Source of the DNA: a virus
Length of the DNA stretch: 34,804 bases
Virus record (IMG/VR): IMGVR_UViG_3300042922_000595
Location: 1 to 34,804 of that record
Strand: one strand, 5' to 3'
A model generated the notes under the pieces. The model made no database searches. It was not told the DNA's origin and was given only the letters and a program-made list of their open reading frames with translations. Below, one piece after another: positions 7,046 to 13,736 of this stretch. Numbering within the stretch: the stretch's first letter is position 1; each line of letters begins with the position of its first letter. Made by a program: the position numbers and the translations under genes.

Positions 7046-7414
7046 ATGGAAAAAAAAGATCACATGCGCAGGATGGCGATTATCGCTGAAACGGCATGTT
7101 ATGACGGTGTTGGCAACCTGCAGGGAAAAACATTTCTGACCCTGCAGATGATATACACCGCCGGTGCCGAGCGCGGCCAGGCAATTGACAAACAGTATGT
7201 TTTTGAGGGCAATCCCCCTGATTACCTCCGCAGGGATATGCTCCGGTTGGGTTTCATGGTGGATTCAACGGAAAAATTAAAGGAAATAACGGAACAACTG
7301 ATTGGAGTTGTAGTTCGCGTGTCGCTGACTCAGGATGGCGACACGCTGCACGTTTATATTGACGATTATTATGGCAGGGACAATCCGAAAAAATATTATG
7401 CAGTAAATGGGTGA
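7046..7414 (+). CDS. Early phage protein, possible OB-fold replication factor
   Basis: This 122-aa protein has alternating beta-like segments (GNLQGKTFLTLQMIYTAGAE near the start and DTLHVYIDDYYG near the end) and a central PPDYLRRDMLRLG motif. The layout resembles small OB-fold or DUF669-like proteins found just before phage primase-helicase genes, but I cannot assign a family firmly. ATG 7046 follows GAGAGGTG; the GTG at 7034 lies inside that site and is unlikely to be the start. Its stop lies 4 bp before the primase start, so the two are probably translated together and may act together at the fork. Confidence 0.6.
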   Translation: MEKKDHMRRMAIIAETACYDGVGNLQGKTFLTLQMIYTAGAERGQAIDKQYVFEGNPPDYLRRDMLRLGFMVDSTEKLKEITEQLIGVVVRVSLTQDGDTLHVYIDDYYGRDNPKKYYAVNG

Positions 7415-7418
7415 TTTT

Positions 7419-9914
7419 ATGGGCTTTAACAATATTCCGGTGGAGCTGATTCAGCGCCCGCAATGGGTTTGCCACCGTTTTCCAAATAAAATGCCGCTTT
7501 GCCCCCGCCCCAACTATAAAGGGGAACTGTATGCGGCGAAAGCTGATGACAGTCGAACCTGGGGAACATTTGAAGAAGCACTTCTCGCCGTAAAAGAATA
7601 TGGTGCGACTGGAGTTGGCTTTGAATTTGGGAATGGTATAGGTGGAGTTGATATTGACCATTGTATCGAAGATGGTGAGCTAAGTGATATGGCAAAAGAA
7701 ATCATCAATCAAATGCAAAGCTATACGGAAATTTCTCCAAGCGGAACAGGCTTGCATGTTATATGCAAAGGTCACCTTCCCGACAGGGAAGGCCGAAAAG
7801 ATACACTATTAGGACTTGAAATGTATGACACGGCCCGGTATTTCACAGTTACCGGTAATGTTTTTTGTGATGAGGATGGTATTGCGTATCCCCTCCGCGA
7901 GTGTACGGCCGAACTGGATGCAATACATAAAAAATACCTGACTCATGACCAGGTAAAGCAATTTCGACTGGGTGAATCTGTTCCGGATGCGCCTGAGACT
8001 GTGGATATTGCTCCTGTCGATAAATCGGCCGCTCCCAAAATTGATAGGCCGCCTAAGGCTGTACAGGACGAGCGCGTTCGCGATCTAACCGATGATCAGC
8101 TTCTTGATATTGCATTTAGGTCGCAAAACGGTAAGGAAATAGAGCAGCTTTTTTACGGTGACTGGAATGGATCAAAGTACCCGTCCCCGAGTGAGGCTGA
8201 TTTTGCACTTGCCAGCTATTTGGCCTTTTGGTTTAATTGCGACCTGGATCGTATGGACCGTGTCTTTCGCTGTTCCGGATTATACCGTAAAAAATGGGAC
8301 AGGTCTGTCGGTGGTGGAAGAACATACGGGCAATATACGCTGTCACGCGCAATTAAGGGCAAGGACAAGACATTTATTCCACTTGACAGGAAAACTACCC
8401 GCCGTGAAGAGCTTCCTCTTCCAGAACCTCCCCCAGTGAATATAGGAGGCGGTGCAGTTTCCCCTCCTCCACCTCCACCACCAGGCGGGGATGATGAACC
8501 TGAAGAATCTGAAATACCAAAAGACCCAAAGCTTTATACCCTGGATGATACCGGCAACGCTTATCGCTTTAGGGATGCTTATTGCAAAGAAGTTAAGTAT
8601 GACCACATCAATAAATTTTGGATGATCTGGACGGGCCAGCGCTGGTGTGAGGATCAGACTGGAGATATTAAACGCCGGGCTGATGATCTCCTCGAAAGTC
8701 TTAGGCAGGAAGCCAGTCCAGGTGAAGATAAGGACGGTAATGAAACAATGATGAAGCATATTCGCCGAACGAGGTCCAGCAAGGCTAAAAAGGCGATGAT
8801 TGAAGAAACGCAGCATTTGCCGGGCATTCCGATCCTGCCCAATGAACTTGATCGCTATAAAGATGCAATTAATGTCCAGAACGGTATTGTTGACTTGAAA
8901 ACAGGAAAACTGCGCCCGCATGACAGGCGGCTGAAAATGTCTTTAATCGCCGAAGTAGAGTACATCGATGGCGCAAAGTGTCCGCTTTGGCTAAAGTTTC
9001 TGGACGAGATCACGCAGGGCGACAAGGAACTGCAGCTGTATATTCAGCGCATGGTCGGCTATTTCCTCACAGGCTCCACTGCAGAGCAGTGCCTGTTCTT
9101 TTTATATGGGACAGGCTCAAACGGCAAAAGTACCTTTGTAAATATGATTAGTTCCTTGTTTGGGGATTATACCAAAAATGCACAGTCTGACACGATCATG
9201 AGAGCCGACCGTGGCAATTCATCTTCCGCACGGTCAGATATTGCACGTTTAAAAAGCGTGCGTTTAGTGACTACCTCAGAGCCTTCAGGAGGCTGTGTGC
9301 TGGATGAGGCACTGGTTAAGACCATGACAGGTGAGGATGTTATTACCGCGCGCAGACTGTACCGTGAGGAGTTTCAATTCCGCCCGGAATTTAAGATTGT
9401 GATGGCTACTAATGTCAAACCAATCATAAAACACAGTGACCATGGAATATGGCGGCGCGTTCGGATGCTTCCATTCGTTGCCCAAATTCCAGACGACAAA
9501 AAGGATATACATCTGGCTGAAAAGCTGCAGGCTGAGCGGGCTGGTATCTTCCAGTGGGCGCTGCAGGGAGCTGTTGACTGGTACAAGAAAGGTATGCCGC
9601 CCTGCGCGAAGGTGAGCGCTGCTAATGAGGAATACCGCCAGGAAATGGATAAGATGAAGCAATTCGTTGATGACTGTATCATCAGTGCCACCGGATGCAC
9701 CATTCCGTCCGGCAAGCTATACTCTGTTTACCGCGCCTGGTGTTCAGAGCGTGGTGAGCGTTATCCCTCATCTCAGAGCAAATTTTCACTTGACCTGCAG
9801 GACAACTATCATTTTTTCAAGCGCAAAACAGCACGGTTCAACGAATTTGTAGACATGGATTTAACCGAGACAGGCAAACAATTGGCACTGATTGCCCCCA
9901 CATCCCCCCAATAG
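7419..9914 (+). CDS. Primase-helicase (NrS-1-like primase, D5/SF3 helicase)
   Basis: This 831-aa protein primes and unwinds phage DNA. The N-terminal primase-polymerase domain carries VDIDH (Asp78 and Asp80), SGTGLHV (His113) and EMYDTARYFTVTG, the metal and nucleotide motifs of NrS-1-type archaeo-eukaryotic primases. A proline-rich linker with a run of seven Pro follows at about 350. The C-terminal half is a D5/SF3 helicase with Walker A GTGSNGKST at 564-572, a segment SDIARLKSVRLVTTSEPSGG and arginine-rich sensor GIWRRVRMLPF, then a helical tail. I take ATG 7419 as the start; ATG 7407 is four codons earlier and lacks a ribosome site. The fused primase and helicase indicate self-initiated replication using host polymerase. 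Confidence 0.93.
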   Translation: MGFNNIPVELIQRPQWVCHRFPNKMPLCPRPNYKGELYAAKADDSRTWGTFEEALLAVKEYGATGVGFEFGNGIGGVDIDHCIEDGELSDMAKEIINQMQSYTEISPSGTGLHVICKGHLPDREGRKDTLLGLEMYDTARYFTVTGNVFCDEDGIAYPLRECTAELDAIHKKYLTHDQVKQFRLGESVPDAPETVDIAPVDKSAAPKIDRPPKAVQDERVRDLTDDQLLDIAFRSQNGKEIEQLFYGDWNGSKYPSPSEADFALASYLAFWFNCDLDRMDRVFRCSGLYRKKWDRSVGGGRTYGQYTLSRAIKGKDKTFIPLDRKTTRREELPLPEPPPVNIGGGAVSPPPPPPPGGDDEPEESEIPKDPKLYTLDDTGNAYRFRDAYCKEVKYDHINKFWMIWTGQRWCEDQTGDIKRRADDLLESLRQEASPGEDKDGNETMMKHIRRTRSSKAKKAMIEETQHLPGIPILPNELDRYKDAINVQNGIVDLKTGKLRPHDRRLKMSLIAEVEYIDGAKCPLWLKFLDEITQGDKELQLYIQRMVGYFLTGSTAEQCLFFLYGTGSNGKSTFVNMISSLFGDYTKNAQSDTIMRADRGNSSSARSDIARLKSVRLVTTSEPSGGCVLDEALVKTMTGEDVITARRLYREEFQFRPEFKIVMATNVKPIIKHSDHGIWRRVRMLPFVAQIPDDKKDIHLAEKLQAERAGIFQWALQGAVDWYKKGMPPCAKVSAANEEYRQEMDKMKQFVDDCIISATGCTIPSGKLYSVYRAWCSERGERYPSSQSKFSLDLQDNYHFFKRKTARFNEFVDMDLTETGKQLALIAPTSPQ

Positions 9915-10081
9915 ATGGAGGGTTATGGAAGCTTGGAGGCATACCCCGAAACTTTTTCTTGTAATTACATAAGCAAAGTTTTATCTAACGTCCTCCATCC
10001 CTCCACAAGTATCCACAAAGATAGTATTTATCTATCTTATTTACTTTCCTTAGCTTCCATTTCTATCCATAAGTATCCATA
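9914..10081. repeat. TCCAY-rich repeat region, possible origin
   Basis: This 181-bp gap after the primase-helicase holds no gene. It has several TCCAT or TCCAC elements on the plus strand, including TATCCACA (10010-10017) and TATCCATA (10064-10071 and 10074-10081). Opposed copies near its left edge give two exact 8-bp inverted pairs: GATGGAGG 9914-9921 with CCTCCATC 9992-9999, and ATGGAAGC 9925-9932 with GCTTCCAT 10053-10060. An AT-rich stretch lies at 10018-10050. The position and repeats would suit a replication origin or primase-loading site; this is inference. Confidence 0.4.
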
Positions 10082-10095
10082 GGGAGGTTATTAAA

Positions 10096-10512
10096 ATGAA
10101 TGATGAAGAGAAAAAAGAAAAACTAATGAAATATTTGATTGCAGTTGATAGATTGAAGCGGAAATGCGATGATGCTGCCCGATGGGAAAGCATGAGCTGC
10201 GGCCCTTCCGGTGAGGTTCGAGCTCATTCCCACCAGCAAAATCACCCCGATACGATAAAGGACACAGCAATTCAGCTGCGCCAGGAGTGCGAATCCCTTG
10301 CCATCGATGTACGCGGCCTGCGTCAGGAGCTGGGTGAAGCACTGGTCATGATGAAGGACGATCGCCTCAAAGCTTTACTTGAAAGCAAATATATCGACGG
10401 GATGAGCAACCGCCAATTGCAAGAACATAACAGCTATTCAGAGCGCCATATGCGCCGCCTGATGACTCAGGCAGTAAGAGAACTTGACCGTTGCAGTTCC
10501 TATTTCTCGTAA
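10096..10512 (+). CDS. DUF1492/ArpU-like late transcription regulator
   Basis: This 138-aa protein is of the sigma-region-4-like DUF1492 group, related in role to ArpU and RinA late regulators of Gram-positive phages. The N-terminal half is helical (KLMKYLIAVDRLKRKCDDAA). The C-terminal part is a helix-turn-helix (LESKYIDGMSNRQLQEHNSY, then ERHMRRLMTQAVRELDR). GGGAGG precedes the ATG. It is the last gene before the late promoter, and four helically phased TGKCC repeats begin 3 bp after its stop, so it is the best candidate for binding them and switching on head, tail and lysis genes. Activation by direct binding, or acting as an antiterminator at the nearby hairpin, are both possible. Confidence 0.85.
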   Translation: MNDEEKKEKLMKYLIAVDRLKRKCDDAARWESMSCGPSGEVRAHSHQQNHPDTIKDTAIQLRQECESLAIDVRGLRQELGEALVMMKDDRLKALLESKYIDGMSNRQLQEHNSYSERHMRRLMTQAVRELDRCSSYFS

Positions 10513-10515
10513 AGA

Positions 10516-10550
10516 TGGCCGCAAATGGCCGGATATGTCCGCATTTGTCC
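10516..10550 (+). promoter_or_regulatory. Four phased TGKCC repeats, probable activator site
   Basis: TGGCC (10516), TGGCC (10526), TGTCC (10536) and TGTCC (10546) recur at exactly 10-bp steps, ending 2 bp before the -35 of the late promoter. At this spacing all four lie on one face of the helix. The longer units TGGCCGCAAATGGCC and TGTCCGCATTTGTCC match at 11 of 15 positions. The adjacent DUF1492 regulator is the likely binder. Confidence 0.7.
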
Positions 10551-10552
10551 TC

Positions 10553-10582
10553 TTGAAATCAACACCATTATTGACATATAAT
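10553..10582 (+). promoter_or_regulatory. Late promoter
   Basis: TTGAAA (10553-10558) and TATAAT (10577-10582) are separated by 18 bases. A second possible -35, TTGACA at 10571-10576, lies directly against the -10 and would need a weak -10 near 10594. Transcription from the first arrangement would begin near 10589, upstream of all head, tail and lysis genes. Confidence 0.7.
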
Positions 10583-10591
10583 AATGCTCAG

Positions 10592-10624
10592 AGAGGTATG
10601 CCGACTGGGCGTATCTCTTTTTTT
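10592..10624 (+). terminator. Rho-independent terminator just after the late promoter
   Basis: AGAGGTATGCC, loop GACTG and GGCGTATCTCT form an 11-bp stem with two G-U pairs, followed by seven T. It starts about 3 bases after the predicted transcription start, so without antitermination the RNA would be only about 35 nt. This promoter-terminator layout resembles lambda pR' and tR' and implies a Q-like control step before the late genes. Confidence 0.8.
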
Positions 10625-11076
10625 GTACTCCAAATTCAAATTAACATCAAATTCAAAGGCACTTTCTATATTCAAACGCATGCAGAAAGTTTTCAACACA
10701 ATCTCGCCCAAAGCGCCCGCAGACGGGGGTTATCCACAAAAGCGCATGGGTTTTCAACAGGAAAAGCCAGTTGTGGTGCGGGTCGTGGGTCCTCCCGACC
10801 CAGTACCCCTATTGCGGGTCTTGCGAGGCCCGAGGAATACCCAGATTAAAATCAATAAAACCACTTTGAATATTTGAAAACGTGAAAACCCGCCCAGCTA
10901 AGGCAAAATTTATGCAATGTGCCGAAGTTCGGCGGATGGCGGGAAAATCCGCCAAGATTAGGCCAGTTCGGCATAATGCCGAAGAAATCGGGGCCGGCGA
11001 AACTGTGTTGGTTGGTTTGGCGGGTTTGGAACGGAACTTTCAAGAGAATTATCAGGGGGAAGGGGAAAACAACTTT
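10625..11076. other. Probable packaging/regulatory region before the small terminase gene
   Basis: No convincing gene lies in these 452 bases. From left to right there is a TTTTCAACA (10690-10698), a perfect DnaA-box sequence TTATCCACA (10730-10738) and another TTTTCAACA (10751-10759). A GC-rich block at about 10780-10835 follows, with GGGTC at 10780, 10787 and 10816 and a GGGTCG/CGACCC inverted pair at 10780-10785 and 10796-10801. Three dyads then lie at 10921-10983. In lambda-type phages the cos site and terminase-binding sites lie just before the small terminase gene, so this is the best candidate for that role. The exact cut position cannot be read from the sequence. Confidence 0.45.
10921..10983. 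repeat. Three tandem dyads upstream of the small terminase gene
   Basis: GCCGAA-G-TTCGGC (10921-10933), TGGCGG-GAAAAT-CCGCCA (10937-10954) and TTCGGCAT-A-ATGCCGAA (10967-10983) follow one another. The first and third share the same GCCGAA/TTCGGC half-site. They end 93 bp before the terminase start and could be binding sites for its DNA-binding domain, like the R sites of lambda cosB. Confidence 0.6.
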
Positions 11077-11634
11077 ATGGCAGACGAAGAAAAAAGCGAA
11101 CCGAAGGGTGATCTGTATTTTGAAGGCGGGACGATCGTCGCCTGCACAAAATACGCCGCCGCTTACTTTGGGGTAACGCCGGCGACACTCAGCAACTGGA
11201 TGAAGGCCGGTTGTCCGCGGGTAAAGCACGGATATTATGACATTAAGGCGGTCAGTGAATGGAACGCGCAGAAAGAGGGAGAAAAACTGGCCGAAGTGGC
11301 AAAGACCGACCCGACGAAGATGACGCCGTCTCAGCTCAAAATGCACTATGAGGCTCTGCTAAAACAGGCCCAGCTTGAATCCACCAGATTAAAAAACCAG
11401 GTTACCAACGGAGAATATCTCGATAAGGCTGCTGTGGTCGATGATTTGACCAACTTCTTTGCAATTTTTAAGGCGTCTGTAACGGGCCTTGGGCATGAAC
11501 TGGGGCAGGTGGTGGCCGGGTATGTCGATACCGATGGAGCACGGCGAGCTGACAAGCTGATCAACGAAAGAATCAGCGACGCGTTGGCGCAAATGTCAAT
11601 TGAAGGGGTCTATCATCCGGAAATTGATGAATAG
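11077..11634 (+). CDS. Terminase small subunit, Nu1-like
   Basis: This 185-aa subunit recognises phage DNA at the packaging site and passes it to the large terminase. Residues about 25-75 form a MerR-like winged HTH (TKYAAAYFGVTPATLSNWMK, then GCPRVKHGYYDIKAVSEW), as in lambda Nu1. The rest is helical, with a LESTRLKNQVTNGEYLDK segment typical of this family. I chose ATG 11077, which follows an AAGGGG site by 11 bases. The frame is open upstream to a GTG at 10882 but that part runs through the dyads and has no ribosome site. The large terminase follows 29 bp later. Confidence 0.88.
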   Translation: MADEEKSEPKGDLYFEGGTIVACTKYAAAYFGVTPATLSNWMKAGCPRVKHGYYDIKAVSEWNAQKEGEKLAEVAKTDPTKMTPSQLKMHYEALLKQAQLESTRLKNQVTNGEYLDKAAVVDDLTNFFAIFKASVTGLGHELGQVVAGYVDTDGARRADKLINERISDALAQMSIEGVYHPEIDE

Positions 11635-11663
11635 TAAGGAAACAACGATGGGAGGGAAGCGTA

Positions 11664-13523
11664 TTGATCGGTAAAAAGTGGCGTGTCCCGGAGTGGATCC
11701 AGATCGCGCTGGTCGCGCTCAGGCCTCCCGGAAAAATGACAGTGAGCGAGTGGGCCGATGAGAATCGAATCCTGTCACTGTCGGAATCCAGCAAGCCGGG
11801 CCCTTGGCGAACAGAATTTGTTCCGTATTTACGCAAGATTATGGATGCCTTTAATGACCCGGAGGTTGAGGAAATCATTTTTATAAAGCCGACGCAGGTT
11901 GGCGGGACGGAAACAATGCTGAACATGATGGGATACGCAGTCTGTCAGGATCCCGGGCCGATGCTGGTTGTTTATCCTCAGAAAGAACTGGCAGAAATTA
12001 TCAGCGACCATCGTATCCAGCCAATGATTAAAAATTGCAAGGATTTAAAAAGCAAATATGACGAAAACAGCAAACGAATGGATTTGAATTTTTCAGGCGG
12101 TATCAGCATTGGCATTGTTGGCGCAAATTCACCCAGTGATTTAGCCAGCCGGCCGGTGCGGTATGTTTTTCTCGATGAGGAGGACAAGTATCCGGCCCGC
12201 GCGGGTAAGGAAGCAAGCCCGGCGGCACTGGCTATGGAACGTCAAAAGACGTACCCTGCCAGTAAGAAAACGATGAGAGCATCAACGCCGGTATTTGAAA
12301 TCGGTCCAACCTGGCAGAACTGGCTCAAGGCCGACACGCAAATGGAGTGTTTTGTCACCTGCCCCCACTGCGGGGCAAGCTGGACGTTCAAAATGAAGCA
12401 GCTGAAATGGCCGGAAGGCAGCAATTCGGATCAGGCCCGCAAGGAAGCATTTTATGTTTGCGAAGAGTGCGGCTGCCTGATTTCCGAATCCGACAAGAAC
12501 GGAATGATTCATCATTGCGAATGGCGGTCGATCCGGACGAACGGCAGCAAGCGTCGGACAGCGTTCCGGCTGAATGCCTTTTATTCTCCGTGGGTTCGCT
12601 TCGGTGAAATTGCAGCGAATTTTCTGGACAGCAAAAACCAGCCGGAGCTGCTGCAAAACTTCATCAACTCCTGGTTGGGGGAACCGTTCAAGGAAATAGA
12701 GCAGGAGCTCGACGCAGAGTGGCTGCTCAGAGAAAAACAGAGCGAGTACCGGCGGAAGATTGTTCCGACACACACGGTTATGCTGACCGGCGGCGTCGAT
12801 GTTCAACGAAAAAGTTTTTATTGGACGATTCGGGCATGGCGAGCCAACATGTCAAGTTACAATGTGGCGCATGGCCAAGTATTTACATGGGCTGAAATTG
12901 AAGATGTTATGAATGACTGGTATCGGGATGAGAACGGCGGGAAATATCAGGTAAATCTGTGTTGTGTGGACTCTGGCGACCAGACAGATGATGTTTATGA
13001 GTTCTGCGCTATCAACCGGGAATGGGCGGTGCCAATTAAAGGCTCCAGTAATCGGATGATTACAAAATACCGCCCGTCAATCATTGACAAAGACGGCGTT
13101 TCAAAAGGAATGACCATGCTGATGGTGGACACCGATTACTACAAAGACATGATTTTCTCTCGAATTTTCAGGGATGAGGACAACGGTGGCTGGTACCTGC
13201 ACGACAAATGCGACCCGGAATATGCGGAAATGATCACCGCGGAACAAAAAGTCATTGATCGGGTTCATGGCCGTTTGATTAGCCACTGGGTACCAAAATC
13301 AACCGGCAGAGATAATCACTATTTTGACTGTGAAGTATATGCGGCCTGCGCAGCGGACGTGTTCGGAATCCGTACATTACATGCGAACCAGGCGCGGCAG
13401 GAACGCGGAGAGCCGACTGCGGAGGAAGCTCCAAAGCAGTTGGCAAATGAACCGCCGGCAGTGCAAAAGTCAAGCACGTTACACAGCGGAAAATCATTCC
13501 GGAAAGGGCGGTGGAAAATATGA
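11664..13523 (+). CDS. Terminase large subunit, GpA family
   Basis: This 619-aa packaging motor and nuclease belongs to the lambda GpA family. The ATPase has a Walker A-like KPTQVGGTE at 75-83 and Walker B VFLDE at 168-172. Two CxxC pairs (CPHCG and CEECG, about 231-268) form the zinc finger inserted in this family. The C-terminal nuclease region has GGVDVQRKSFYWTIRAW and CCVDSGDQTDDVYEF, with conserved Asp residues, and ends with the basic tail SGKSFRKGRWKI. The start is TTG 11664 with GGGAGGG upstream. The stop overlaps the next ATG as ATGA. GpA-type terminases usually act on cohesive-end genomes. Confidence 0.95.
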   Translation: MIGKKWRVPEWIQIALVALRPPGKMTVSEWADENRILSLSESSKPGPWRTEFVPYLRKIMDAFNDPEVEEIIFIKPTQVGGTETMLNMMGYAVCQDPGPMLVVYPQKELAEIISDHRIQPMIKNCKDLKSKYDENSKRMDLNFSGGISIGIVGANSPSDLASRPVRYVFLDEEDKYPARAGKEASPAALAMERQKTYPASKKTMRASTPVFEIGPTWQNWLKADTQMECFVTCPHCGASWTFKMKQLKWPEGSNSDQARKEAFYVCEECGCLISESDKNGMIHHCEWRSIRTNGSKRRTAFRLNAFYSPWVRFGEIAANFLDSKNQPELLQNFINSWLGEPFKEIEQELDAEWLLREKQSEYRRKIVPTHTVMLTGGVDVQRKSFYWTIRAWRANMSSYNVAHGQVFTWAEIEDVMNDWYRDENGGKYQVNLCCVDSGDQTDDVYEFCAINREWAVPIKGSSNRMITKYRPSIIDKDGVSKGMTMLMVDTDYYKDMIFSRIFRDEDNGGWYLHDKCDPEYAEMITAEQKVIDRVHGRLISHWVPKSTGRDNHYFDCEVYAACAADVFGIRTLHANQARQERGEPTAEEAPKQLANEPPAVQKSSTLHSGKSFRKGRWKI

Positions 13524-13732
13524 CCGTTGATGAACTAAAAATCAGACGGGACAGCATCCTACAGGCGATTAATAAAATTGAAAACGGTGCGCAGGAGTAT
13601 CGAATCGGACAGAGAACGGTAAGGAGAGCGGATTTGTCCACGCTTTACGCAGAGTGGAAGAACTTAAATGACAGAATTGAAAAATTGGAACGCCCGCCGG
13701 TGACTGTGGCCGTCCTGCGGCGAAGGAGGTAA
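13520..13732 (+). CDS. Head-tail joining protein, gpW/DUF6148-like
   Basis: This 70-aa helical protein lies between large terminase and portal, the place held by gpW in lambda. The pattern of an N-terminal helix (DELKIRRDSILQAINKIENG), a Tyr-Arg-Ile-Gly-Gln-Arg turn and a second long helix (LSTLYAEWKNLNDRIEKLER) is that of the gpW/DUF6148 group. It would fill the portal channel before tail joining. ATG 13520 overlaps the terminase stop; a GTG three codons earlier is the alternative start. Confidence 0.75.
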   Translation: MTVDELKIRRDSILQAINKIENGAQEYRIGQRTVRRADLSTLYAEWKNLNDRIEKLERPPVTVAVLRRRR

Positions 13733-13736
13733 GTGA

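Noticed and set aside
8343-8921. A 192-codon minus-strand open frame in the primase-helicase gene
   Set aside because: It overlaps the polyproline linker and helicase start and is rich in Phe and Cys; no promoter or ribosome site is visible.
10571-10599. TTGACA at 10571 as the late -35
   Set aside because: The matching -10 would be the weak AGGTAT inside the terminator stem; TTGAAA with an 18-base spacer to TATAAT is a better pair.
10484-10877. Two plus-strand open frames between the DUF1492 gene and the small terminase
   Set aside because: They run through the late promoter, its terminator and the GC-rich repeats, lack ribosome sites and encode low-complexity, Pro/Arg-rich protein.
10882-11076. 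N-terminal extension of the small terminase from an upstream GTG
   Set aside because: The stretch covers three perfect dyads and has no ribosome site; ATG 11077 has one, and the HTH domain begins where expected from it.
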